This document shows, in pieces, positions 30,307 to 37,872 of a stretch of 64,000 bases of DNA. The position numbers and the translations under genes were made by a program. The notes beneath the pieces are model-generated. The model was not told where the DNA came from. It did not search any database and worked only from the letters and a program-made list of their open reading frames with translations. This DNA comes from Magnetospirillum sp. (lineage in GTDB: Bacteria; Pseudomonadota; Alphaproteobacteria; Rhodospirillales; Magnetospirillaceae): NCBI GenBank assembly GCA_024707145.1, contig JANQAI010000001.1, forward strand, positions 64,501 through 128,500, written 5' to 3'. Numbering within the stretch: the stretch's first letter is position 1; the number at the start of each line of letters is the position of its first letter.

Positions 30307-30749
30307 ATGCAGGTTCGCGAGATCATGAGCACCGATGTCGCCACGCTCAGCCGCAGGGCCAGCGTCCGTGACGCTGCCCTGCTCATGCGGGACGGCGGCA
30401 TTGGCGCCGTTCCGCCGTTCCGGTGTGCGATGGAGACCAGATGCTCGGCATGGTGACCGATCGCGACATCGCCGTGCGCGGTGCGGTCCTGAACCGGCCG
30501 CTCGGCAACGTTTCCATCGGCGAGGTCATGTCCATAGGCGTTTGCTCCGTCCGGGAGGATGATTCCGTCGAGGATGCGGAGCGGCAGATGTGCGCGCACC
30601 AAGTGCGCCGCCTGCCGGTGGTTGATGCCGACGACCGGCTGGTGGGCATCATCAGCCTTGCCGATCTCGCCAGAGCCGGGCAGCAGGTGCTGTCCGCCGA
30701 AGCCCTCGAAGCGATCGTCGAGCCCTCGGAATTTCCGCGCGCCATCTAG
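30307..30749 (+). pseudogene. CBS-domain pair protein disrupted by an 8-base tandem duplication
   Basis: A small regulator-like protein with two CBS motifs. The first frame reads MQVREIMSTDVATLSRRASV up to GIGAVP; the second frame resumes VCDGDQMLGMVTDRDIAVRG and runs through VGIISLADLARAG to 30749. At 30407-30422 the octamer CCGTTCCG is present twice in tandem; removing one copy restores GIGAVPVCDGDQML exactly. The repaired protein would be about 144 residues. Unlike most frameshifts in this window, this is not a homopolymer change and may be a true slippage mutation. Confidence 0.8.
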
Positions 30750-30888
30750 GCTCAGGGCCTATTGAGCGGCTTGCGGTGGCGGCCATGATGCGTTGCTCGG
30801 TAGCGTCGCGTTTCCTATGGACCGGTGTCAGGCTGCGCGTTCTCGAACTGACGTGCTTCCGACGCTGCCCTTGGCTTTCTCATATGCG

Positions 30889-30922
30889 GCATATATACGT
30901 TATATATGCGAAATATATGCGA
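30889..30922. promoter_or_regulatory. Inverted and direct repeats upstream of ParD-like gene (candidate operator)
   Basis: GCATATATA (30889-30897) and TATATATGC (30901-30909) form a perfect 9-base inverted repeat around CGT. ATATATGCGA occurs at 30902-30911 and again at 30913-30922, one helical turn apart, and ATATGCG also at 30882-30888. Such iterated palindromes just before an antitoxin-like gene are typical of autoregulatory operators. The region is also far richer in AT than its surroundings. Confidence 0.6.
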
Positions 30923-30941
30923 ATCATGTATGAGGGTCCCA

Positions 30942-31154
30942 ATGGGCATTGTGAACATAGATGATGATTTGCGCGATCAGGTGCGCAGGGCGAGCAAAGT
31001 GTCGTGTCGTTCGATCAATGCGCAGGCTGCCTATTGGATCAAGGTCGGCATGCTATGCGAGACCAATCCGACCCTCAGTTTCACTGAAATCATCGAGCGT
31101 GAGCTTCGTTCCGCAGGCGTTTCGGCTCAATCACTGGCCGTGAGTGAAGCATGA
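30942..31154 (+). CDS. ParD-like antitoxin-family protein
   Basis: 70 residues from ATG at 30942 (MGIVNIDDDLRDQVRRASKV), chosen because a GAGG site precedes it; ATGs at 30906 and 30930 are in frame. Residues 1-45 fit the ribbon-helix-helix ParD-like family (VNIDDDLRDQVRRASKVSCR, INAQAAYWIKVG), followed by a tail ending in the gene overlap. The stop overlaps the start of a methionine aminopeptidase gene (ATGA). No ParE-like toxin is present. I recall the pairing of this small protein with map from other proteobacteria; its meaning is unknown. Confidence 0.8.
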   Translation: MGIVNIDDDLRDQVRRASKVSCRSINAQAAYWIKVGMLCETNPTLSFTEIIERELRSAGVSAQSLAVSEA

Positions 31155-31951
31155 CGAAGCAGCCTCAGGAACTGGCGTTGCTGGCCGAATCCGGCCGGCT
31201 GCTGGCGTCCGTATTCGGGCTTCTGGATCGAACCTCGCTCACCGGTATGTCAACGCTTCAGATCAATGACATGGTCGAGCGTTTCATCGTTCACGATCTC
31301 CAGGCCCGACCCGCGAGCAAGGGCCAATATGGCTATGGTTTTGTGTTGAATTCTTCGGTGAACGACGTGGTCTGTCACGGCGTTCCATCGCAATCGAACG
31401 TGCTTCGGGATGGCGACATCGTCAATTTCGACATCACGCTTGAGAAGAACGGCTATATCGCGGATTCCAGCAAAACTTATCTCGTCGGTGAGGTGAATCC
31501 AGCCGCTAGGAGGCTAGTCCAGACCACCTATGAAGCCATGTGGATGGGCATCCGGGCGGTTCACCCGGGCGCGCGGCTCGGAGACATCGGCTGGGCGATC
31601 GAACGACATGCCAAGCGAAATGGCTATTCTGTGGTGCGTGAATATTGCGGTCACGGCATCGGCCGGGAGATGCATGAAGAACCACAGGTTCTGCACTTCG
31701 GGAAGCCGGGAACTGGCCTCGCCCTCCGTGAGGGTATGGTTTTCACGATCGAGCCGATGCTCAATCGAGGACGGCGGAGCGTGAGAACTGAGGCTGACGG
31801 TTGGACTGTTGTGACGAGAGACGGGGCGCTTTCCGCACAGTTCGAGCACACCGTTGCCGTTACAGCTTCCGGCGTGTCGGTGCTGACGCTGCGTCCTGAC
31901 GAACTAGGTTCAGGACCAATTAAGCGGCCTGCGTTGGCGACGGTTGGTTGA
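31151..31951 (+). CDS. map: Type I methionine aminopeptidase
   Basis: Removes N-terminal methionine from proteins. 266 residues with all metal ligands in place: DIVNFDITLEKNGYIADSSK (two Asp), GHGIGREMHEEP (His), FTIEPML (Glu) and QFEHTVAVT (Glu). Base composition is less GC-rich than neighbours, as in the overlapping ParD-like gene, which suggests joint acquisition. Because cells have an essential housekeeping map elsewhere, this is probably an extra copy linked to the small upstream regulator. Confidence 0.92.
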   Translation: MTKQPQELALLAESGRLLASVFGLLDRTSLTGMSTLQINDMVERFIVHDLQARPASKGQYGYGFVLNSSVNDVVCHGVPSQSNVLRDGDIVNFDITLEKNGYIADSSKTYLVGEVNPAARRLVQTTYEAMWMGIRAVHPGARLGDIGWAIERHAKRNGYSVVREYCGHGIGREMHEEPQVLHFGKPGTGLALREGMVFTIEPMLNRGRRSVRTEADGWTVVTRDGALSAQFEHTVAVTASGVSVLTLRPDELGSGPIKRPALATVG

Positions 31952-32096
31952 TTGATTGATCTGCGATGGTCGCGGCGAACCGCGATATCACTGCCTGCAT
32001 CCATCGCACTTGCCGCCACCGTCATCTTCCGGCTCTGATCAATGAGTCCCGAGCCTAGGTTTCGCGCCGCTCCCGGGAGTACGGAAGCATGCCTCC

Positions 32097-33095
32097 TCAC
32101 GCCGCGCTTTGGGCGGCGCGCCCCTTTGACGGTATGCGGATCACCACCTTGCATCCGGGTGCCGCGTCCTCGACGGCCATGGTTCCCTGGTGCCGGCCCA
32201 GCATGGATTGGATCAGCTTCCAGCCGGAACCGCCGAGCGCCATGGTTGGACAGCCCTTGCCGTTGTCCTGCACCGTCAACACCAGCGCCGATGCCTCGGC
32301 GCGGAACTGGATCGCCAGATAGCCGGCGGCCTCGTCCGGGAAGGCGTATTTGAGCGCGTTGGTGACCAGTTCGTTGACCGTGATGCCCAGCGTTTCCGCC
32401 AGCGCGCGATCGATATAGTGCTTTTCGGCATCGCAATACACCGTGATGGGCCGGTGGCCCACCAGGGCGGCGTTGATGTCGTCGGTTATCTCTTCGAGGT
32501 AGGCGCACGCTTCGATCTCGTCCGGCATTCCCGGCCGGAACAGTAATTGGTCCAGCCGGGCGATACTGCTGATGCGGTCGGCCACGGTCTGAAGGCTGTC
32601 CCGCGTTTCCCGGCTGGCGGTCTTTGCCATCTGAACGGCGATGGTGGCGCCGATGATCTGCAGGTTGTTGCGGGTCCGATGGTGAAGTTCGCGGTAGAGG
32701 GTTTCCTTCTCCTGGTCTGCGGCGAGGAGCTTGTCGGCGAGCGTGCGGACCATTTCGGCGACCAGCGAGACCAGGAAGCAGGACAGCAGGAAGACGAAGA
32801 GGGAAATCGTGTCGCCTTCCGTCAGGGCGAAGTTGTTGCGCGGCTCCGCGAACAGGTAGGCGACGACGACGGCACTGAGGATGGACGCCCAAAGGCCGGA
32901 GCCGCGCTCGAACAACAGGGAACTGAGGGCCACCACCAGCAGGAACAGGATGTAATTGGCCTCGCCCAGCCACGGGTCCAGCGCCCACCGCAGCGTGGCG
33001 GCAATGGCTACCAGGCCGGTGGCGGCCAGATAGCGCCTGCTGGCGCTCCACCGGCGGGTATGTGCGACGATGGTTCGGGCTTGCGGGATTTGCAT
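32097..33095 (-). CDS. HisKA_2 family sensor histidine kinase with DUF4118-like membrane domain
   Basis: 332 residues. About four N-terminal membrane helices of the KdpD/DUF4118 type (YILFLLVVALSSLLFERGSG, ILSAVVVAYLFAEP) are followed by a HisKA_2 phospho-acceptor region (ETLYRELHHRTRNNLQII) and a HATPase domain (NELVTNALKYAFPD, DNGKG, GSGWKLIQSML). Such kinases often act in general stress or blue-light type pathways. No response regulator lies beside it, so it is an orphan here. The 145 bases between map and this gene hold nothing recognisable. Confidence 0.9.
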   Translation of the reverse strand: MQIPQARTIVAHTRRWSASRRYLAATGLVAIAATLRWALDPWLGEANYILFLLVVALSSLLFERGSGLWASILSAVVVAYLFAEPRNNFALTEGDTISLFVFLLSCFLVSLVAEMVRTLADKLLAADQEKETLYRELHHRTRNNLQIIGATIAVQMAKTASRETRDSLQTVADRISSIARLDQLLFRPGMPDEIEACAYLEEITDDINAALVGHRPITVYCDAEKHYIDRALAETLGITVNELVTNALKYAFPDEAAGYLAIQFRAEASALVLTVQDNGKGCPTMALGGSGWKLIQSMLGRHQGTMAVEDAAPGCKVVIRIPSKGRAAQSAA

Positions 33096-33192
33096 GGGAT
33101 CGCTCCGCCTCCCGGCAGAACCGGGGTATTCCCATTAACGCCCCGTTTCCGTTCCGGTTCGCCCCGATTTCGCCATTCCACGTGCCGTCCGG

Positions 33193-33567
33193 CTATTCCC
33201 TGCCGGGCACCGCCCCATGGCTTGGTTCGGCGAGCGCCAGCCTGTCGGCCGGGATTTCCACCGTCGCATAGACGTGCGGGCCGAGCCCGTTGCCGGACTC
33301 GGGCGGCTGCAATGCCAGGCTCTCGGGGGCGGTGGCGTCGATGGCCAGGACGCAGGCGGAATGGGGGCTGACGCCGAACAGGGTGGCGGCAAAGCTCCGC
33401 GCATCCTCCTCGGCGAGGAACAGCAGGATTTTCGGCAGGCGCCCGTGCGGGGCCGTCGGTTTCAGTCCGTTCTGCAGGATGAAATCCCGCCATTCCCCAT
33501 TGGTGGCGTGGTAGAGGGTGCCCGGAAGCCGCCGGGCGTCCACCATGCCGTTTTCCTTGCTCGTCAT
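33193..33567 (-). CDS. Small protein resembling ADP-ribosyltransferase-fold proteins
   Basis: 124 residues from ATG at 33567 with a GGAGAGGA site. It opens with TLYHATNGEWRDFILQNGLK and continues KILLFLAEEDARSFAA and GPHVYATVEIPADRLAL. The YHAT...GL.P, then LFLA/S, then ...V.A pattern is like the ART fold of KptA-type RNA 2'-phosphotransferases and related unnamed proteins. A catalytic glutamate position cannot be assigned with certainty. Divergent from the dioxygenase gene. Function not known. Confidence 0.55.
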   Translation of the reverse strand: MTSKENGMVDARRLPGTLYHATNGEWRDFILQNGLKPTAPHGRLPKILLFLAEEDARSFAATLFGVSPHSACVLAIDATAPESLALQPPESGNGLGPHVYATVEIPADRLALAEPSHGAVPGRE

Positions 33568-33586
33568 CCTCTCCTCCAATACATTG

Positions 33587-33601
33587 TATATTATTAATAT
33601 A
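33587..33601. promoter_or_regulatory. AT-rich palindrome in divergent promoter region
   Basis: TATATTA T TAATATA is a perfect 7-base inverted repeat around a single T, in the short gap between the ART-like gene (minus) and the TauD-type gene (plus). It may be an operator or overlap a -10 region for either gene. No further copy was noticed in this window. Confidence 0.4.
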
Positions 33602-33650
33602 ATGAATTCTGCTTGGCGCCATGGGCGCCGAAGCGCCGGGGAGGCTGGCC

Positions 33651-34523
33651 ATGGGACCGTTCGATCTCGATGATGCCGCCGCCTATGCGGTCTGGCGCGA
33701 CGCCAAGCTTGTGGCAGCGCCGGCAAATGTCGATGCGCTGGTGGTGGAAATGGGGGACATCGCCGCGCCCACCGCCGCCGAACGGGATGCCATCCTCGCG
33801 CGGGTGCGCCGGGCCAACATGGCGGTGTACGCGGCCGCTCCCAGGCCGGGTGGCGACGACCGGGACGCGATCCGCCGGCTCGCCGGGCAACTGGGCCTGG
33901 TCCGCCTTGACGGCAACGCCCTGGCCGACGGCGACGGCATCACCCCGTTGTGCGTGCATCGGGATGGCGCCCGGTCGCGCTACATCCCCTACACCGACCG
34001 CCCCATCGCCTGGCATACGGACGGCTACTACAACACCGGCGGCCACGCCGTGCTGGGCCTGATGCTGCATTGCACGCGGCCGGCCCGCCAGGGCGGCGCC
34101 AACCGGCTGATGGACCCCGAACTGCTGTATATCCGCTTGCGCGATGAGAATCCGGGCCACGTCGCCGCGCTCATGCGGCCCGACGCCATGACCATTCCCG
34201 GCAACGAGGAGGAAGGGCTGGTGCGGTCGGCGACGGTGGGGCCGGTCTATTTCCTGGACGGTGCCGGCAGGCTCGCCATGCGCTACACGGCGCGGGCCCG
34301 CAATGTGGAATGGTCGCCCGATCCGGCTGTTCAGGCGGCGGCAGCCGCCATCCGCCGGCTGCTGGCCGACGGTGGTGCGGAGGTATTCGAGCACAGGCTG
34401 GAGGCCGGGCAGGGGCTGGTGTGCAACAACGTCCTGCATACCCGCGAGGCGTTTGTCGACGACCCGGCGCAGCCGCGCCTGCTGCTGCGGGCGCGCTTCC
34501 ACGACCGCGTGGCCGGCACCTGA
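33651..34523 (+). CDS. TauD/TfdA-type Fe(II)/2-oxoglutarate dioxygenase
   Basis: 290 residues from ATG at 33651, chosen for the GGGGAGG site before it (33621 is in frame). The iron ligands appear as HTD in IAWHTDGYYNTGGHAVLGLM and a distal histidine in CNNVLHTREAFVDD, with arginines LLLRARFHDR for 2-oxoglutarate. The substrate cannot be told from sequence; in this family taurine, other sulfonates and carnitine-like compounds occur. The neighbouring TauE and YeiH genes make a link to sulfonate or sulfite metabolism plausible. Confidence 0.85.
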   Translation: MGPFDLDDAAAYAVWRDAKLVAAPANVDALVVEMGDIAAPTAAERDAILARVRRANMAVYAAAPRPGGDDRDAIRRLAGQLGLVRLDGNALADGDGITPLCVHRDGARSRYIPYTDRPIAWHTDGYYNTGGHAVLGLMLHCTRPARQGGANRLMDPELLYIRLRDENPGHVAALMRPDAMTIPGNEEEGLVRSATVGPVYFLDGAGRLAMRYTARARNVEWSPDPAVQAAAAAIRRLLADGGAEVFEHRLEAGQGLVCNNVLHTREAFVDDPAQPRLLLRARFHDRVAGT

Positions 34524-34530
34524 GGGCCGC

Positions 34531-35301
34531 TCAGCCCAGCGGCGGCAGGTTGCGTGCGGCCACATAGACACCCACTCCGAACACCATCAGGGCATAAACC
34601 AGGTTGAGGGCGCCGCGGCGGTCGGCCAGCGACCGGGCCGCCGCCACGCCGGCCAGGCCGCCGACGAAGCCGCCGCCGATGAAGGCGGCGGCGACCGGCC
34701 AGTCCACCAGCCGCGACAGCGCATAATTGGCCGCGGTGGTCAGGCCGAAGGCACCCACCGACAGCAGCGAGGAGCCTATCGCCTCGACCATGGGCATGCC
34801 GGTGGAGAACACCAGCCCGGGCACCACCAGGAAGCCGCCGCCGATGCCGAAGAAGCCGGCCAGGCCGCCCACTGCCGCCCCGGTGCCGCCCAGCCGCACC
34901 AGGCACAGGCTGCTGAAGCACTCGCCCTTGCGGCCGGCGGTGGCGCGGCGGCGGGCCATCAGCAGCGCCACCGTCATCATCACCAGGCCGAACAGGAACA
35001 GCAGGTGGCCGCCGTCGAACGCCTTGCCCATGGTGGAGCCGCCATAGGCCCCAACGGCTCCCGCCAGGGCGAACAGGCCGGCGGTGCGCCAGCGCACGTG
35101 GCCGCAGCGGGCGTGGGTGGCCAGGTTGACGGCGGCGCTGACCGCCACCGCCAGGGCGCTGGTGCCGATGGCCAGGTGCACGGGCAGGCCCACCACATAG
35201 ATCAGCATGGGCACCGCCAGGACCGAGCCGCCGCCGCCGATCAGGCCGAGGCTGAGACCCGAGAAGGCGCCGCACAGCGCCGCCAGCAGCAGCGGCGTCA
35301 T
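34531..35301 (-). CDS. TauE/SafE-family sulfite/organosulfur exporter
   Basis: 256 residues, ATG at 35301. Two homologous halves each with glycine-rich family motifs (GLSLGLIGGGGSVLAVPMLI near the start and GGLAGFFGIGGGFLVVPGLV in the middle) and about eight membrane helices. The family moves sulfite, sulfoacetate and similar anions. It overlaps the upstream YeiH-type gene by four bases (ATGA), so the two are co-translated, and it is convergent with the TauD-type gene. Disposal of sulfite made by the Dsr pathway is a reasonable inference. Confidence 0.9.
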   Translation of the reverse strand: MTPLLLAALCGAFSGLSLGLIGGGGSVLAVPMLIYVVGLPVHLAIGTSALAVAVSAAVNLATHARCGHVRWRTAGLFALAGAVGAYGGSTMGKAFDGGHLLFLFGLVMMTVALLMARRRATAGRKGECFSSLCLVRLGGTGAAVGGLAGFFGIGGGFLVVPGLVFSTGMPMVEAIGSSLLSVGAFGLTTAANYALSRLVDWPVAAAFIGGGFVGGLAGVAAARSLADRRGALNLVYALMVFGVGVYVAARNLPPLG

Positions 35302-36338
35302 GCCCCGGCGCCCCGCAACAGCAGCACCGTCAGCACCAGCGCGGCCAGCAGCACGGTCTCGCCCACGATCAGCACGATCGGCCTGACGCCCAGCTGGACC
35401 ATGGACTTGATGGAGGTCTTCATGCCCAGCGCGGCGATGGCGGTGACCAGGCACCAGCGCGACAGCTCCTCGATGCCGGCCTTGACCGGCGGCGGCACCA
35501 TGCCGGTGCTGTTGACCACCACTAGCACGGCGAAGGCGATCAGGAAGGTCGGCAGCAGCGGCGGCCGGTGCCCGTCGCTCCGCCGAGCGCGGAAATGCAT
35601 GGAGATGACCATCACCGCCGGCAGCAGCATGGCCACCCGCATCAGCTTGACGAAGGTGGCGGTGTCGCCGGTCTCGGGCGAGATGGAATAACCGGCGCCC
35701 ACCACCTGGGCGACGTCGTGGATGGTGCCGCCCAGGAACACCCCGGCGCTGGCCGGTCCCAGGCCGAAGGCGTGGACGATCATGGGATAGACGATCATCG
35801 CCACCGTGCTCAGCGTCGTCACGCCGATGACGGTGAAGATGGTGTCGCGCTCGGATTCCTCGTGGCGGGGCAGCACGGCGGCGATGGCCAGGGCCGCCGA
35901 GGCGCCGCAGATGGCGACGGCGCCGCCGGTCAGCATGCCGAAGTCGTGGCGCAGGCCGAGCAGGCGGGCGCCCAGGCCGCCCACCACGATGGTGAAGACC
36001 ACCGCTCCGAACACCACCAGCGGCGGCTCCATCCCCAGGCTGGCCACTTGGTCGATGGTGATGCGCATGCCCAGCAGCGCCACGCCGACGCGCAGGATGG
36101 TCTTGGAGGCGGTGTTGATGCCCTTGGCGCAGCGGCCCTCCTGCGACAGGAAATAGAACGCCATGCCCAGCAGCAGGGCATAGAGCATAGTGGGGCCGCC
36201 GTAATGCTCGGACAGGAAAGTCGCCGCCACGCCCACCGTGAGGCTGGCGATCACGCCGGGGAAATTCGCGGCGATGCCTTGCGATATTATTTGCAAACGC
36301 GATGTTTTGTGCGAGTGCTCAGTGGCGCTGATACTCAT
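35298..36338 (-). CDS. YeiH-family putative sulfate/anion exporter
   Basis: 346 residues with about ten membrane helices and the family motifs LLLGMAFYFLSQEGRCAKGI, GGAVAICGASAALAIAAVLP and FLGGTIHDVAQVVGAG. The family is predicted to export anions such as sulfate or sulfite on weak evidence. First gene of a two-gene operon with the TauE-type gene, divergent from cobA and the dsr operon. The 183-base divergent gap is AT-rich (ATATTCGAAAATAAGCATAT) and should hold promoters for both directions. Confidence 0.87.
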   Translation of the reverse strand: MSISATEHSHKTSRLQIISQGIAANFPGVIASLTVGVAATFLSEHYGGPTMLYALLLGMAFYFLSQEGRCAKGINTASKTILRVGVALLGMRITIDQVASLGMEPPLVVFGAVVFTIVVGGLGARLLGLRHDFGMLTGGAVAICGASAALAIAAVLPRHEESERDTIFTVIGVTTLSTVAMIVYPMIVHAFGLGPASAGVFLGGTIHDVAQVVGAGYSISPETGDTATFVKLMRVAMLLPAVMVISMHFRARRSDGHRPPLLPTFLIAFAVLVVVNSTGMVPPPVKAGIEELSRWCLVTAIAALGMKTSIKSMVQLGVRPIVLIVGETVLLAALVLTVLLLRGAGA

Positions 36339-36521
36339 ATTATGCCTCCCTCAAGGGCGATATCTACTTTTGGAGTGGGTTCTTCGCCCGGTGCCGATTG
36401 CTGCGCTGCGCAATAAGATTCCGCTTGCACCCGCGCTTTATTGTTGCTCACTATATTCGAAAATAAGCATATTCAAAAACGCTAAAACGCGGATGGCCGA
36501 AAGGCCGTGCAGGGAGGCTCA

Positions 36522-37308
36522 ATGTCCGAGGGAATCGTTCATCTGGTGGGCGCCGGTCCCGGCGACCCCGATTTGCTGACCGTCAAGGCGCAGAGGGCTG
36601 CTGCGCGAGGCGGACGTGGTGGTGTACGACCGCCTGGTCAGCCCCGCCATCCTCGCCCTGGTGCCGGTGGGCACCGCGCGCATCTTCGCCGGCAAGGAAT
36701 CCGGCCGTCACCACATGGTCCAGGACGACATCAACCAGTTGCTGCTGCGCTTGGCCCAGGGCGGCCGGCGGGTGGTGCGGCTGAAGGGCGGCGACCCCTT
36801 CGTCTTTGGTCGGGGCAGCGAGGAAGCCCTCCATCTGGCCCGCCACGGCGTGCGCTTCGAGGTGGTGCCGGGCATCACCGCCGCCGCCGGCTGCAGCGCC
36901 TATGCCGGCATCCCGCTCACCCATCGCGGCTTGGCCGACGGCGTCCGCTTCCTGACCGGCCATGCCCAGGACGGGCACGAGGTGGATTACGACTGGGCCG
37001 CGCTGGTGGACCCCGCCTGCACGCTGGTGATCTACATGGGGCTGGCCGCGCTTGGGCACATCGCCGGGCGGCTGGTGGCGGCGGGACTGGACCCGGCCGC
37101 GCCCGCCGCTGCCATCGAAAGCGGCACCACCGGCCGGCAGCGCCGAGTGGTCGCTTCGATTTCCACCCTGGCGGAGCGGGTGCGCGCCGACGGGTTGGAG
37201 GCGCCCGCCCTCATCGTCATCGGCAGGGTGGTCGAACTGGCCGCCGAGTTGGACTGGTTCCTGCCCGGCGCTGGCGAGGCCGCCGCTCAGCCGGCGGTGG
37301 TGTCGTGA
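36522..37308 (+). CDS. cobA: Uroporphyrinogen-III C-methyltransferase (one frameshift)
   Basis: Methylates uroporphyrinogen III to precorrin-2, the first step to siroheme, the DsrAB cofactor. Motifs: VHLVGAGPGDPDLLTVKAQR at the N-terminus, VVYDRLVSPAIL, RLKGGDPFVFGRGSEEA and VPGITAAAGCSAYAGIPLTH. At about 36595 an extra G in a G run shifts the frame between KAQR and LLREADVVVY; removing it gives about 261 residues. Start ATG at 36522 follows GGGAGG. Same direction as dsrA and 565 bases upstream of it. Confidence 0.9.
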
Positions 37309-37532
37309 CCGCCGCTGCCCGCCAGACGGAGCGCCTGCGCCAGGGCTTCCGACAGCCAGGCCGCCGTGGCGGCGTCCAGGTCCAACATGGTGAAGCGGCG
37401 GCCCTCGCGGATGCGCAGCCGGGCCATGGCCATGCCGCTGTCGAAGGCCAGCGCCTGGACGGTCAGCGTCTTGCCCCAGGGGGCGGTGGCGCTGTCCACC
37501 TCGATGACGCGGGCTCCGGTCGGTTCGTCCAT
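37287..37532 (-). CDS. Conserved-looking small protein of unknown function
   Basis: 81 residues on the opposite strand between cobA and dsrA, overlapping the cobA 3' end by 22 bases. ATG at 37532 follows GGAGACCC. The composition is balanced and soluble (TVQALAFDSGMAMARLRIRE, LDLDAATAAWLSEALAQALR), and codon use is GC3-rich, so it looks coding. I do not recognise a family. Its location inside the sulfur-oxidation locus is the only clue to role. Confidence 0.55.
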   Translation of the reverse strand: MDEPTGARVIEVDSATAPWGKTLTVQALAFDSGMAMARLRIREGRRFTMLDLDAATAAWLSEALAQALRLAGSGGHDTTAG

Positions 37533-37591
37533 GGTCGGGTCTCCGTGACTGCGGCTATCGCCTAGTGAATACGCTTCAAGCGATACGATTT

Positions 37592-37620
37592 TTCACTTGT
37601 TTTGTAAATTAGATTATACT
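37592..37620 (+). promoter_or_regulatory. Candidate sigma-70 type promoter of the dsr operon
   Basis: TTCACT (37592-37597) and TATACT (37615-37620) are separated by 17 bases and match the -35 and -10 consensus at four and five of six positions. They lie about 250 bases before dsrA in an AT-rich patch, leaving a long leader (37621-37872) that holds no gene. The leader may carry further control elements; I see no riboswitch pattern in it. Confidence 0.45.
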
Positions 37621-37872
37621 AATGTTTCCTATGGCCTCAGAAAAAATGGGGTCAAACCGAGTGACCGCCGGAACAACCGGGGGCAGAGGGTAGGCTTAGT
37701 CTAAGGAAGGCCAACACGTCTAGCATCGTTGGTCTTTGAGCGATCTTATGCGGTGCGCAGGAATGCTTGCCGCAAACGGAAAATTCTGTGCCGTGCACGG
37801 AACTCCGAACGCTCCCCCTTTGCCTGCCGCCAGCCGCCGGTGACGGACCGTGATGACGACAGGGAGGCATGG

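Noticed and set aside
30776-30964. 62-codon plus-strand frame before the ParD-like gene
   Set aside because: It covers the AT-rich operator repeats, has no ribosome site, and its text (many C, R and M) is not protein-like.
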